The notes: generated by a model not told the origin, from the letters alone. 64,000 bases of DNA from Pedobacter helvus (GCF_005925325.1 NZ_SRMP01000005.1:310001-374000), one strand, 5' to 3'; numbered from the stretch's first letter, positions 45,380-54,934 are shown. Numbers and translations are program-made.

Positions 45380-46603
45380 ATGAAAAGATATGTATTAATG
45401 TCTTTGCTTATTGTAACGCTGTTTTCTTGTAAAAAAGATGCTGTAGTGGAGGAAAAGGAAGAGATCGTTACGCCAAAAGCTCAAAGAGAAGTTCAGGTAG
45501 AAGCAACTGCTACCGTAGTAAATGTAACACCAGCAACAGTATTCAATACTGCGTTTTGGTCTAACATACAAACCATGCTGCAAGCTAACCACGTAGATGT
45601 GGTTTTTGCCGATGGAACTTATAATATCAGTTCTACCATCACTCTGTCTAACATTGGAAGTGCAACTAAAAGACTTCAATTGAAAGCAAATTCTGTTGGT
45701 GCTGCGGTACTTACAGGTTCAATAGCAAAACTGATGTCTTTAAATAATTGCCAAAATATCTTAATCCACAGATTAAAATTTACTGGAGCAGTAAGTGAAT
45801 ATGCCTTGGTAATTCAACGTAGTCCAAATATTACGGTGGCTTATTGTCGTTTTGAGGATATGCCTAATTTGTTTTATGGTGCAGTTGGTGCACACTATGA
45901 AACATCAAACAATATCATTATTAGGCAAAGTCAGTTTTCTAAAATAGGGATAGGTTCAACTGCTCATATGATTTACGGTGCATTTGGCGTTAAGAGATTA
46001 AAAGTTATTGAGAATACTTTTACTGATTGTTCAGGTTCGTTCATCAGATTTAGAGGCGATAATTCTACACATGGCGTAGTATATGGTAATACTTTTAATT
46101 CGACGGGAACTTATATGGTAACTACCACCTCGGGCACAACGGCGGTAAATCCAATCTTTGTAGAAGTGCCAGTTTTTAATGATGTAAATCCTGGAGACGA
46201 AACTTTTGGAACTAGTTTTTTGATAACGAAAAATAATTTCAACTATGCTACTGTAGGGAATCAAAGTACTCGATATGCTTTTGCGTTCCATAGTAGTGGT
46301 TTTAACCCAACCGGGCGCACGCATTTAATCAGCGTCGCAGATGCTACAACTTTAGGTGCTGGAACGGTAACTCAAAAAAGAACCATCATGTCTACTAAGT
46401 TAGGCTTGGATGGTTCTAAAATTTTGTACGGGGCAAATAACCTAGTTAATGTGGCCAACAATGTGGTTTACAGATGTTGGAGTGCTTACGATGGGGTAGT
46501 AGCTTCTTGGACTGGTGTGGTAGATATTAGTTCGGCAGTAACCTCAACCGGATTAGCAACAACTTATGATGAAGCCCTCGTTTTTTACGACGATCTATAT
46601 TAA
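45380..46603 (+). CDS. PL6-like beta-helix lipoprotein apparently lacking the catalytic lysine
   Basis: A 407-residue lipoprotein (lipobox LFSC, Cys near residue 17) with a right-handed beta-helix. It aligns with the neighbouring PL6 proteins around [20 protein letters not shown] (residues 209-228) against the rung with the catalytic arginine. At the lysine position there is a glycine (G203), NGGET is absent, and the arginines (R223, R225) are shifted by one. It may be a surface alginate-binding protein or an enzyme with an altered site. Its stop overlaps the next PL6 start (TAATG). Confidence 0.75.
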   Translation: MKRYVLMSLLIVTLFSCKKDAVVEEKEEIVTPKAQREVQVEATATVVNVTPATVFNTAFWSNIQTMLQANHVDVVFADGTYNISSTITLSNIGSATKRLQLKANSVGAAVLTGSIAKLMSLNNCQNILIHRLKFTGAVSEYALVIQRSPNITVAYCRFEDMPNLFYGAVGAHYETSNNIIIRQSQFSKIGIGSTAHMIYGAFGVKRLKVIENTFTDCSGSFIRFRGDNSTHGVVYGNTFNSTGTYMVTTTSGTTAVNPIFVEVPVFNDVNPGDETFGTSFLITKNNFNYATVGNQSTRYAFAFHSSGFNPTGRTHLISVADATTLGAGTVTQKRTIMSTKLGLDGSKILYGANNLVNVANNVVYRCWSAYDGVVASWTGVVDISSAVTSTGLATTYDEALVFYDDLY

Positions 46604-47985
46604 TGATATTTAAAATGAAATTGAATTTTTATGCCAGTTTAGTATTGATATGTGGTCTTCAATATAGCAGTTGCGCAAAAGCAATAGAAGCTGATAGTTT
46701 GAGCCAAAAGTTACAGGTACAGGTAAATGCGATTGGTGCTAAAACATACACGGTAGCAAATGCAGCAGAACTAAACGCATTGACTTTGGCACCAGGCGAC
46801 AAAGTGGTGATGAAAGTTGGAGAATGGAAAAGCCAGCTGATCAATTTTAAGGCTAAAGGAACAGCAGAAAATCCGATTACTTTGGTGGCAGAAACAAAAG
46901 GGCAAGTAGTGCTAACAGGAAATTCGAACCTTAAAATTGATGGCGAGTGGTTGGTGGTAGACGGGCTGTCTTTTAAAAATGGCTTTTCTTTAAAGGATGA
47001 TGTAGTCATTTTTACTAAAAATACATCAAACAGCCGTTTAACGAATACGAGTATAGAAAACTATAATCCAAACGATAAAACTGTTGACTATAAATGGGTG
47101 TCTTTATATGGAAAAAGAAATCGCGTAGATCATTGCTCTATTTCGGGTAAAACACATCAAGGCACAACTTTAGTGGTTTGGTTGGATGATAAGCCAAACT
47201 ATCATCAAATAGATCACAATTATTTCGGTCCACGACCAGATTTAGAGAATAATGGAGGTGAAACCATTCGCATTGGTACCAGTACTTATTCTATGAACGA
47301 CTCGTACACTACTGTAGAAAACAATATATTCGATAAGTGTAATGGTGAGATAGAAATCATTTCAATTAAATCTGGTTATAACCGAATCCTTAACAATTTA
47401 TTTTATGAGTGTGCTGGTACGGTAACTTTCAGGCACGGAAATAACTCTGAGGTTAGTAACAATTACTTCATAGGAAATAATTTGACCAATACCGGTGGAG
47501 TTAGAATTATTGGCGAAAATCAAAAAGTACATGGTAATTACCTTTACAAGATTTCGGGAAGAACATTGCGTTCTGCAATTTCAGTGATGAACGCTTACCA
47601 AAATCCAGCTTTGAACGATTATTGGCAGGTTAAAAATGCTGATATTCAAAATAACATTATTGTAAGTAGTAAAGAGGCATTTGTTTTAGGCGCAGGCAAA
47701 GACGACAAAAGAATTGTGGCTCCAAATGGAGTGACGATTACAAATAACTATGTAATTAATCCAAACGCATTGTTGGTAAGCCAAGACGAACCAAAGAATC
47801 TAAAGATTGAAAACAACCAACTAGACGGCGGTACATTAATTACTGGTTTCGTAAAAATGGGTAATGATCTACAATTATCGGATGGTATTTGGCAAAAGAA
47901 AACAGCGCTAAAAAAGCCGTTTTGGTTAAATACGGTTGTTGGTCCAGACTGGAAAAAGGATAATCGGAGTTTTATTTTTAAGTAA
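46603..47985 (+). CDS. Single-domain alginate lyase, PL6
   Basis: A 460-residue exported PL6 lyase with a short signal segment; YSSC near residue 24 may be a lipobox. The catalytic pair is K256 (IKSG) and R277 (FRHG). The calcium ligands are N217 (NGGET), E249 and E251. The spacing equals that of the larger PL6 gene upstream, so it should be active. It ends after the first beta-helix, without the second domain. It is translationally coupled to the preceding lipoprotein. Another ATG at 46615 is possible. Confidence 0.92.
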   Translation: MIFKMKLNFYASLVLICGLQYSSCAKAIEADSLSQKLQVQVNAIGAKTYTVANAAELNALTLAPGDKVVMKVGEWKSQLINFKAKGTAENPITLVAETKGQVVLTGNSNLKIDGEWLVVDGLSFKNGFSLKDDVVIFTKNTSNSRLTNTSIENYNPNDKTVDYKWVSLYGKRNRVDHCSISGKTHQGTTLVVWLDDKPNYHQIDHNYFGPRPDLENNGGETIRIGTSTYSMNDSYTTVENNIFDKCNGEIEIISIKSGYNRILNNLFYECAGTVTFRHGNNSEVSNNYFIGNNLTNTGGVRIIGENQKVHGNYLYKISGRTLRSAISVMNAYQNPALNDYWQVKNADIQNNIIVSSKEAFVLGAGKDDKRIVAPNGVTITNNYVINPNALLVSQDEPKNLKIENNQLDGGTLITGFVKMGNDLQLSDGIWQKKTALKKPFWLNTVVGPDWKKDNRSFIFK

Positions 47986-47987
47986 AG

Positions 47988-48090
47988 CCCTCTGCCCGTT
48001 GGGTATCTCTGCCAGAGGGAGAGAAACAATATGATTAAACAACTTTGTAATTCTCTCCCTTTGGAAGAGATGGCGAAGCCAGAGAGGGTA
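47988..48090. repeat. Intergenic double-hairpin repeat, CCCTCTG/CAGAGGG class
   Basis: The first hairpin is CCCTCTG (47988-47994) with CAGAGGG (48013-48019). A second, TTCTCTCCCTTTGGAAGAGA...AGCCAGAGAGGG in two pieces, lies at 48051-48088 and is roughly the inverse of the first. The related copy is at 31824-31878. The first hairpin is 3 bp after the PL6 stop and may act as a terminator. Confidence 0.7.
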
Positions 48091-48159
48091 ATTGTCGGTT
48101 TTAATTTCCTCTTTTAGAAAGTTCCCAAAAGACTTTTTTACGTCCAGTGATTTAAACAC

Positions 48160-48210
48160 GTTGGCGGGGACGCCAACGTTGGACTCTCTCATGTTGGCGT
48201 CCCTGCCAAC
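48160..48210. repeat. Inverted repeat GTTGGCGGGGACGCCAAC
   Basis: GTTGGCGGGGACGCCAAC (48160-48177) and GTTGGCGTCCCTGCCAAC (48193-48210) are inverted copies with one mismatch. Each is also internally palindromic, so the 51-bp block can form one long or two short hairpins. G/C content is far above its surroundings. Confidence 0.7.
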
Positions 48211-48316
48211 ATTTAATTGTACGTACTAAGATAAGTAACGGGTAAGGCGTATTTGCTTAGAATGGAATATGTGTATGCTATTTGTCAGTTAAATAGTTGC
48301 AAGAAAACAGCTTCCT

Positions 48317-48416
48317 AGCCCCGACAGTAGCGGAAATCTTTTTTGTATTGCTGAGCCTAACTCGTATCGATTTTTATCGGTATCGAAAACAAAAAAATTG
48401 TAGCGAATGGCGGGAC
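48317..48416. repeat. Intergenic hairpin repeat with inverted AGTCCCGC-type arms
   Basis: The left arm AGCCCCGACAGTAGCGG (48317-48333) is an imperfect inverted copy of TTGTAGCGAATGGCGGGAC (48398-48416). Between them is a hairpin-prone TATCGATTTTTATCGGTATCG segment in two halves. It is the most canonical copy of the family also seen at 1761-1996 and partially at 61026-61085. Confidence 0.72.
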
Positions 48417-48532
48417 TTTCCTTTGTTTCTTGTAGCAAAACTGCGCTTCAAAAAATAATTTTACCTCTAAAAAAGCACCTCGAAACTCTTAACAAAATTT
48501 AACTTCATAACTCTTGGTTATTAATCAGCTAC

Positions 48533-48560
48533 TTTCGTATATTTACGATTATTTCGTAAT
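48533..48560 (+). promoter_or_regulatory. Probable BlaI operator upstream of blaI (site 1 of 3)
   Basis: A 28-bp site with three half-sites: TTTCGTA, then TACGA-N5-TCGTA. Two other copies lie upstream of the GLPGLI genes (54935-54962 and 55913-55940); 21 of 28 positions are the same in all three. In coding direction the sequence CGTATATTTACG encloses a -7-like TATATTTA (48538-48545). It ends 6 bp before the ATG of blaI. Confidence 0.8.
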
Positions 48561-48566
48561 TGATTG

Positions 48567-48932
48567 ATGGAGAAGTTAACACAACAAGAAGAAGAAGCTA
48601 TGCTAGCTATTTGGCAAGTAGGTCCTGGATTTATCAAGGAGTTTATGGATGCTATGCCCGAACCCAAAGCACCTTATACTACGGTTGCATCGACGGTTAA
48701 AAATTTAGAGCGTAAAGGTTTCTTAAAGGGTGAACGCTATGCTAATGCCATTCGTTATAGCGCAAAAGTAAAAGAAACCGATTATAAAAAACGCTTTATG
48801 AGTGGTTTTGTGAATGATTATTTCCAAAGTTCTTACAAAGAATTGGTAGCGTTTTTTGCGAAAGATAAAAAGATAAGTGCAGCAGAATTAAAAGAGATAA
48901 TTGACCTGATTGAGAAACCTGAAGATAAATAG
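48567..48932 (+). CDS. BlaI/MecI/CopY-family transcriptional repressor (second copy)
   Basis: A 121-residue winged-helix repressor. It opens EKLTQQEEEAMLAIW and has the recognition segment PYTTVASTVKNLERKGFLKGE near residues 33-53. The ATG at 48567 is preferred; a TTG immediately before it also is in frame. It is 2 bp upstream of an M56 sensor gene. The operator it probably binds recurs at the GLPGLI operon 6-7 kb away, so it appears to control an envelope-protein set. It is a paralogue of the repressor at 5675-6043 but with a different operator. Confidence 0.92.
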   Translation: MEKLTQQEEEAMLAIWQVGPGFIKEFMDAMPEPKAPYTTVASTVKNLERKGFLKGERYANAIRYSAKVKETDYKKRFMSGFVNDYFQSSYKELVAFFAKDKKISAAELKEIIDLIEKPEDK

Positions 48933-48934
48933 AT

Positions 48935-50443
48935 ATGCCACATCTTTTTATTATTCTGTTAAAGATAAATTTGGTGCTGTTGCTGTTTGCAGCCACCTAC
49001 TATCTGGTATTACGTAGATTAACTTTCTATGTATTAAATCGTTGTTTTTTAGCACTGGGGATTGTTTTTTCCACTGCCTATCCATTCATAGATTTAACGG
49101 AATTCTTCCATAAGCAAGAAGTAAGTAATGCGGTGGTTACCTATTTGCCAGAGCTTAATCAGAAAGCTTCAACTTTGGTGCCGTCTGGGTTTTTTATCAA
49201 TAATTGGCCAATTTTAAGTGGATTGTTTTATTTAGGTGTATTGCTGATGACTGTTAGATTGGCCATACAATTTATCTCACTTTACAAAATCCACAAAAAA
49301 TCTAACCCAAATACGGTTGCCAACTACAAGGTAAGAACTTTAGATGAAAGCGTTAGTCCGTTTTCGTTTTGGCAAACCATTTATGTTAACCCGAGCTTGC
49401 ATAACGAGAAGGAACTGGATACCATTTTAGCGCATGAAACGGTTCATGTGAAACAATGGCATTCTATCGATATTATTTTAGCCGAACTGAGCGTGGTTTT
49501 TTACTGGTTTAATCCAGGTGTTTGGTTAATGAAGAAAGCAGTGAAGGAAAATTTAGAGTTCATCACCGATCAAAAAATATTAAGAAAAGGCATGGACAGA
49601 AAAACTTACCAATACAGTTTGTTAGGGGTTGGGCAATTAAATACTTCTGTTACCATTGTAAATAATTTTAACCTTTCTGATTTAAAGAAACGTATCCAAA
49701 TGATGAACGTAAAGCGTTCTTCTCGTTTAACTTTAAGTAGATATGCATTGGCTTTACCTGTTTTGTTACTAACTACTTTGGCTTTCACCGTTTCTAAGAA
49801 AGAAGTAAAAGCACATTTACCACAGTTAGCAAAAATTATCCCCCAATTAGCTGTTGAGGAAGAGAAACCGAAAGATATTGCTCCTGTAAAAAAGGTAAAG
49901 CACAATATGGTAACAAGAGCAAGAGCTCAAGAGATTGAAAAGAAATCGGATACCGTCTTTAAGTTTGATCACGTTGTGAATACGGTTTTCATTAAAAGAG
50001 ATAGTGCAGCTACAGATAAATTAACTTCAGGCGAGTTGGCAGAGATCATGTCTTCGATGAAAGAAAAAGTAAATTTATTCTCTAATGTTAGCCAGCCAAT
50101 AGCGAATGGGAAAGTGAATAAAGTGTTAGTTTACAGACAAAATGGAATTGATACTGCCAAAATCGCTGAAGCAAAAAAAATCATGTTAACCTATACAGCT
50201 ACTGCTAAATTTGACGATGACAAATTTAAGAATGCGGAAAAAACAAAAGTAGTTTCAATTAAATCTTTTAAACTGGTTGACAGTGCGGCAAATGAGAAAA
50301 TCGAGTTTTTGGTCAATGGAAAACCATCACCAATTAAAGATCTTAAAAACCTCAATCCAGACGATATTCAGCAAATAAATGTAATTAAAAGCGAGAGTAG
50401 ACCTCAAATACACATAGAGATGAAAAAGAGAGCTGAGTTGTAA
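48935..50443 (+). CDS. BlaR1-like M56 metallopeptidase sensor (second copy)
   Basis: A 502-residue inner-membrane M56 peptidase. N-terminal helices lie near 5-25, 35-53 and 93-115. The zinc motif is HETVH at 167-171, and ELSVVFYWFNP follows. A last membrane helix near 265-285 leads to a periplasmic tail of about 215 residues. The tail ends with FLVNGKPSPIKDLKNLNPDD and IQQINVIKS, which recalls the TonB-receptor plug. It should relieve repression by the preceding BlaI in response to an unknown signal. The terminator hairpin overlaps its stop codon. Confidence 0.88.
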   Translation: MPHLFIILLKINLVLLLFAATYYLVLRRLTFYVLNRCFLALGIVFSTAYPFIDLTEFFHKQEVSNAVVTYLPELNQKASTLVPSGFFINNWPILSGLFYLGVLLMTVRLAIQFISLYKIHKKSNPNTVANYKVRTLDESVSPFSFWQTIYVNPSLHNEKELDTILAHETVHVKQWHSIDIILAELSVVFYWFNPGVWLMKKAVKENLEFITDQKILRKGMDRKTYQYSLLGVGQLNTSVTIVNNFNLSDLKKRIQMMNVKRSSRLTLSRYALALPVLLLTTLAFTVSKKEVKAHLPQLAKIIPQLAVEEEKPKDIAPVKKVKHNMVTRARAQEIEKKSDTVFKFDHVVNTVFIKRDSAATDKLTSGELAEIMSSMKEKVNLFSNVSQPIANGKVNKVLVYRQNGIDTAKIAEAKKIMLTYTATAKFDDDKFKNAEKTKVVSIKSFKLVDSAANEKIEFLVNGKPSPIKDLKNLNPDDIQQINVIKSESRPQIHIEMKKRAEL

Positions 50444-50460
50444 TTCAGCTCTCTTTTTTT
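50423..50460 (+). terminator. Terminator overlapping the M56 stop codon
   Basis: AAAAAGAGAGCTGA (50423-50436) pairs with TCAGCTCTCTTTTT (50445-50458) with an 8-nt loop. The TAA stop (50441-50443) lies in the loop, so the 5' arm is coding. A T-run follows; the convergent Nudix gene ends at the same place. Confidence 0.88.
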
Positions 50461-51037
50461 ATAGGATGTTTTTTAAGCGTAAGTACTGTATCAGCATTAT
50501 GGTTTTAGCGTCTTTAATCTCGCCGTTGTCAATCATTTGCAATGCTTTCTCGAAATCCAGTTCTAACACTTCGATGTGTTCTTCTTCGTGAGCCAAGCCT
50601 CCGCCATCGTTTACTTTCATGCTTTTATCATAAGCTGCAATAAAAAAATAGACAATTTCAGTTACTGATCCTGGCGACATATACGCCTCAAATATCTTAC
50701 GGACATCGGTTATTTTGTAGCCTGTTTCTTCTTCCGTTTCACGTTTAATGCAGTCCTCCGCATTGTCTTTATCTAATAAGCCCGCACAGGCCTCTATCAA
50801 CATGCCAGAAGGATTTCCATTAAGGTAGGTAGGTAAACGGAACTGTCTGGTGAGGATGATCGACTTTTGCGCTACGTTGTAGAGTAGGATGGTAGCACCA
50901 TTCCCTCTATCGTAAGCTTCTCGGTTTTGTGTTTGTTTGCTGCCATCGGGTCTGGTAAATTCGTAGGTTACTTTATTAAGGATATACCAGTTATCGCTTA
51001 AGATTTCGGTGTTTAAAATATTGATATGATCAATCAT
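50459..51037 (-). CDS. nudK: NudK-like Nudix hydrolase (GDP-mannose pyrophosphatase type)
   Basis: A 192-residue Nudix enzyme. NudK of E. coli splits GDP-mannose to GMP and mannose-1-phosphate. The Nudix box is at residues 86-107 (GLLDKDNAEDCIKRETEEETG, read in parts), with intact REx2EExG. The flanking EAYMSPGSVTE and LELDFEKALQMI..GEIKDAKT match my memory of NudK closely. The first box glutamate is Asn here. The gene is convergent with the M56 gene and stands alone on its strand. Confidence 0.88.
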   Translation of the reverse strand: MIDHINILNTEILSDNWYILNKVTYEFTRPDGSKQTQNREAYDRGNGATILLYNVAQKSIILTRQFRLPTYLNGNPSGMLIEACAGLLDKDNAEDCIKRETEEETGYKITDVRKIFEAYMSPGSVTEIVYFFIAAYDKSMKVNDGGGLAHEEEHIEVLELDFEKALQMIDNGEIKDAKTIMLIQYLRLKNIL

Positions 51038-51093
51038 CGTTTTTCAATTTTATAATAGAAAGTAGAAATAAGTTTTTGTAACAGTTTAAGCAT

Positions 51094-51139
51094 TAAAAAA
51101 GGAAAAGCGGAAGTGACCAATCCAGTCTACTTCCGCTTT
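51094..51139 (-). terminator. Terminator of the GLPGLI/TonB-like operon
   Basis: AAAGCGGAAGT (51104-51114) pairs with ACTTCCGCTTT (51129-51139) with a 14-nt loop. On the minus strand it is followed by CCTTTTTT. It lies about 90 bp beyond the stop of the outer-membrane protein gene. Confidence 0.8.
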
Positions 51140-51225
51140 GTTAAAATTAACGCTCTCGTATATATAAACTTCGTTTTAAGAAGATTATTATTGGAGCGAA
51201 AAAATTTTTCTAATCATCTTATTAT

Positions 51226-53871
51226 TTAGTAATTAAACGTAGCTCTAAACATGGCCACTCGTCCCGGAATTTGATAAGTTCCTACAGTTAGCGAGTTGGC
51301 AGTGACATTTATTGCCTCAAACTTCTTCACGTTAGCTAAATTGGTTACGCCAAACTCTAAATCGGTTTTTAATTTCAATACTTTATACCTGATGTTAAAA
51401 TCTGCGAATAAGTATTTTAAGTCTGGCTGACTAGATTGCTTTGTGAAAATATGTTCTGCAGAAAAATTCAAGAATACCGATTTGAGCATGGTTACTGCTA
51501 AGCCAGATTGTTGTCTTAATTGTTGATAATTGGTACTTATTCCGGTTCCAGTGGTATTGTTTTTACTGTTGGTAAAGGTGCCTGTGTAAGTAAAATTCAT
51601 GAATTTGGTAAGCTTTGCTTCAATGCTGCCTTTATAGATAAAATTGTCACTTTCGAAAGGCAACAATTGGTTGTTTTGCAGCTGTTGGAACTGGCTGTGC
51701 GAATAAGCAAAACCTGCGCTTACAGTGCTTTTTAGAGCAAATAAGTATTTACTAAGACCAGAGTTTAGTCCAAAGTTTTTTGCTTGGTTTGCCAGTGGAA
51801 GCACAATACGTTGTTGCGTATTGTCTGTAAGTATAGACGAAGAAATGGTATTGAGGTTGGTGGTGCTGTAGTTCAAGCTAATGTTACCAAAAATCATTTC
51901 AATCGCTTTGCGAAAGTTGAAGGATCCAGAAAACGAGTGCGAAGAATTTTCTGATATCGGTGCATCGTTTGCGAAAAGAGAACGATAGTTGCGTAAAACT
52001 GTACCGCTAAAAACATCGTCTATGGTGCCTAAATTATTTCTAAAACCATAGGCTGCTGTTACGTAATTTTCTGGACTAGTTTGATACTTGAAGCTTACCG
52101 CTGGATTTACAAAAAAACGATTAAGACTTTTATCCACGTTGTGGTTCGCATCATCGTAATTAATACTGTTGTAGCTCAAAGGTAGTCTTACGGTAGCAGT
52201 TATTTTGTCGGTAGTGTACTCGTAGCTGTTCTCTAAGTACAATCTCGAACGCAGCCAATTTAAATCATTTAATGCGTCAGGCGCAGCAAGCTCACTGCTG
52301 CCATTATTTTGCAATTTGGTTAAATCTGTAGATAGATTTTGTTGTTGAATTAAGAAACCAGCTTTATACGTTTGCACGAAATTTCCTTTTGGGAAAGCCA
52401 TCGATGCAAAGTTGTTGGTGTAAAAGGTTGGTAAATCTAAGTACTGATTTAAAGCTGCGTAAGGTGTTCCGTTATTTAGGATTTCCTCATTTAAGCCTGG
52501 CTTGATATTTAATGTTTCTGGTTGGGTGCTTCTGTTAATAGATGATGATAAGTTTAAAATATTGCCCGATTTTAATTTCTTGCGATAGCCCAAGTCGTTA
52601 GACAAACTAAACATATTTTGTTTTAATGACTGAAAAGCACCTATGCCATTGATAAATACATTAGAATTTGTGCGAGTTGGATTATACTCCACAGCAAGAG
52701 CATTATTAAGATAATAATCATCTGTATTTGCGTTTAAAGTGAATTGACCTTTTAATTTTTGTGGATTAAGGAAGTTGTCCTGGTTTTCTTGATAGCTTAT
52801 CGTTTCTCCGGATAACCTAGTTTCTGATGATTTGTTGTAGATCTGTTTACGTTCATCGTACAAGTAAGAAACATTCGCTCTTAATTGTAGGTCGTTTTTA
52901 AACTTAAAAAGGTTGTTCAAGTTTGCTTGACCGGCTTTGTTAAATAGCGTTCGGCTTTGCGGTAGAGTGGGAACACCCGCTGCTCCTGCCGAAAGTAAGC
53001 TAGAAGGTTTGGTGTTATCATTTGCCAACGGATTAAAGGAAGTGAGGTCTAAGCCAGGATCAATGCCAATATTGTTGCCTTTTAAATTGTTGAGGAACTT
53101 TACCTTTTTATTAAACAACATGGCGTTTACATTGCCATCAAATCTATCGGGAGCACCTAGGCCTGCTTTAAATTCGCCCATTACTTTAAGTCTGGCATCA
53201 TCTTTAATTACTAGATTTAGTGCCACATCATCACTGGTGTTGTTTTTCTGGAGCATTTTGATAGGTTGATCTTTTTCAATCACCTGAACTTTATCTACTG
53301 CACCATGTGGAATGCTTTTAGTGCCAATGCCATACCTATCTTCCAGTAAATTATCTCCATCTATGTACATATTGGAAATGTTTTTGCCATTAAAGCTAAT
53401 TTTCCCGTTTTCAGCTACTTCTATACCTGGCATTCTCTTCAGCACATCGCCAATGCTACGGTCTTGTTTGTCTGAAAAATCCGAGGTCGTATAGTTTAAG
53501 GTGTCACCATTGGCAGTTAATCTAGCGCGATTTTTTACTTCTACTGTTTTAAGGTTAATTTCACTTTCTACTAATGTAACTTCGTTGGTTTTGTTAAAAT
53601 CTGTAAGGTTGATAGTTTTCTTTCCGAAGCCTAAAATGCTAAACTCTAAGATGAAATCTGATCCATTTTCATCAGTACTGATCACAAAATCACCCTTTTC
53701 GTTAGTTCTAGCGAAACCAAGCGTGCTTCCTTCTTTGTCTTTTAAACTAACCATGACAGAAGGAAGCGGCTTAGCTTTTTCATCTTTAACCTTACCTTTA
53801 ATTTGCTTTTGTGCAAGCACAGCGATAGAACTTAAGCTCAGCATAATGAGCATAAAAAATAGCTTGTTCAT
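51226..53871 (-). CDS. TonB-receptor-like outer-membrane protein with CarboxypepD_reg domain
   Basis: An 881-residue outer-membrane protein. The signal peptide ends near IAVLAQ (residue 21). A carboxypeptidase-regulatory-like domain (about 22-105) precedes a plug-like region with GDVLKRMPGIEVAENGKISF and NGKNISNMYIDGDNLL near residues 145-175. The remainder is a predicted beta-barrel ending in an aromatic residue. This architecture is often found with GLPGLI proteins, as here, 69 bp downstream of one. The ligand is unknown. It probably shares the BlaI-type operators upstream. Confidence 0.87.
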   Translation of the reverse strand: MNKLFFMLIMLSLSSIAVLAQKQIKGKVKDEKAKPLPSVMVSLKDKEGSTLGFARTNEKGDFVISTDENGSDFILEFSILGFGKKTINLTDFNKTNEVTLVESEINLKTVEVKNRARLTANGDTLNYTTSDFSDKQDRSIGDVLKRMPGIEVAENGKISFNGKNISNMYIDGDNLLEDRYGIGTKSIPHGAVDKVQVIEKDQPIKMLQKNNTSDDVALNLVIKDDARLKVMGEFKAGLGAPDRFDGNVNAMLFNKKVKFLNNLKGNNIGIDPGLDLTSFNPLANDNTKPSSLLSAGAAGVPTLPQSRTLFNKAGQANLNNLFKFKNDLQLRANVSYLYDERKQIYNKSSETRLSGETISYQENQDNFLNPQKLKGQFTLNANTDDYYLNNALAVEYNPTRTNSNVFINGIGAFQSLKQNMFSLSNDLGYRKKLKSGNILNLSSSINRSTQPETLNIKPGLNEEILNNGTPYAALNQYLDLPTFYTNNFASMAFPKGNFVQTYKAGFLIQQQNLSTDLTKLQNNGSSELAAPDALNDLNWLRSRLYLENSYEYTTDKITATVRLPLSYNSINYDDANHNVDKSLNRFFVNPAVSFKYQTSPENYVTAAYGFRNNLGTIDDVFSGTVLRNYRSLFANDAPISENSSHSFSGSFNFRKAIEMIFGNISLNYSTTNLNTISSSILTDNTQQRIVLPLANQAKNFGLNSGLSKYLFALKSTVSAGFAYSHSQFQQLQNNQLLPFESDNFIYKGSIEAKLTKFMNFTYTGTFTNSKNNTTGTGISTNYQQLRQQSGLAVTMLKSVFLNFSAEHIFTKQSSQPDLKYLFADFNIRYKVLKLKTDLEFGVTNLANVKKFEAINVTANSLTVGTYQIPGRVAMFRATFNY

Positions 53872-53940
53872 CAGAATGTGTATGAGTTGAAGGCTTGCCA
53901 GAAACAGCCAGCAAGCCCTAAATAGTTTGTTTGGTTTGGC

Positions 53941-54885
53941 TTATTTCTTCTCCGGAAGTTCTATCGGATTATTGAAAATGAGCTTTTTAGTGCCAGTAGA
54001 TGGAGCGCCAATGGTTACGTTTCTACTAAAGTTTCCACTAATTCCCCTTGCGCCCAATTGCGCATTCATAAACCCTTGAGGATCTTTGTCTCTAGCTTCT
54101 TTTAACTTGTCGAGATCCTTTTGAGTGGTTTTTATCGCATCTGTAGGTAATTTAATTTCCGTCCCTAGATAAGTAATGCCATCCATACCGGCAATTTTTA
54201 CCGTTCCTGTACCTCCGTTGGGAAATGTAATAGTTTGGTCTTGTGTTTTAGGTTGATCTTCTGTGGCGACTTTATCCATACCGGCAAATTGAAACTTAAC
54301 CTCGTTTTTTTCGTCGTGAGCTTCGATGATAAGTCCTGGCAAACCATTTAACTTCCACGGTCCGCTTTGGAAGGGTAACTCTGGGGCAAACCAAGCAATC
54401 CAATTTCTTCCTTTAAAGTAAGTGGTTGCTTTTTGGCACTTTACGCCCGAAAAACTGGTAGTATCTTTACTTATTTTCCAGTTAATTTTTGGAGCACTCT
54501 CTTCGATCAAATAATTGCTAATAAGACGCTCTTTAGTGAAGAATTTGTTTTCATTTGCAAAATAGAAGTAATCTATAGAGGTAACAGGCTTAGATGATGT
54601 TCTGTTGATGCTAATGCCGTTAGATGAGCCAGCCTGGCTTCTAATTTGCTCTTCCAGTTGTTTACGCATTTCAATATCACGGTTAATTTTGTCATAACTG
54701 GTGTATACCGAAGCATTTTTACCGATAACCAATAGCATGTTTTCGGTAGTGAAATTATCTCTTTGAGTGGTGTCTCTCATATGTGAGAAGGTATACCTTA
54801 CTCTGGCTAAAGCTTTATCCGCATTTTGAGCAAATGCAACGGTGCTGATGGTGGCAGCAATTAATGTAAGTTTTAGAATTTTCAT
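53941..54885 (-). CDS. GLPGLI-family exported protein, paralogue 2
   Basis: A 314-residue exported protein (signal peptide ending near VAFAQ). The family name motif is intact in LNGLPGLIIEAHDE near residue 185, preceded by GRNWIAWFAPELPF. It is a paralogue of the next gene, sharing the order RYTFSHMRDTTQRD, ENMLLVIGKNAS and the WFAPELPF-x-GPWKLNGLPGLI stretch. The role of the family is unknown; its genes usually sit beside outer-membrane barrel proteins. It has its own copy of the 28-bp operator, 50 bp upstream. Confidence 0.88.
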   Translation of the reverse strand: MKILKLTLIAATISTVAFAQNADKALARVRYTFSHMRDTTQRDNFTTENMLLVIGKNASVYTSYDKINRDIEMRKQLEEQIRSQAGSSNGISINRTSSKPVTSIDYFYFANENKFFTKERLISNYLIEESAPKINWKISKDTTSFSGVKCQKATTYFKGRNWIAWFAPELPFQSGPWKLNGLPGLIIEAHDEKNEVKFQFAGMDKVATEDQPKTQDQTITFPNGGTGTVKIAGMDGITYLGTEIKLPTDAIKTTQKDLDKLKEARDKDPQGFMNAQLGARGISGNFSRNVTIGAPSTGTKKLIFNNPIELPEKK

Positions 54886-54934
54886 TTGTTTATTAATATC
54901 TGTAAACGTTCTAGCTGACTATATTTAATTAAGT

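Larger units (their letters stand above)
47986..48566. other. Gene-free interval between the alginate locus and the second blaI
   Basis: These 581 bp contain four repeat structures (47988-48090, 48160-48210, 48317-48416) and the promoter-operator of blaI (48533-48560). No gene is supported; open frames on the minus strand follow the repeats. It marks the right border of the polysaccharide locus. Confidence 0.75.

Noticed and set aside
47986..48566. CRISPR-like array or integration site in the repeat-rich gap
   Set aside because: The repeats are inverted and of different families, without regular spacers, integrase or tRNA.
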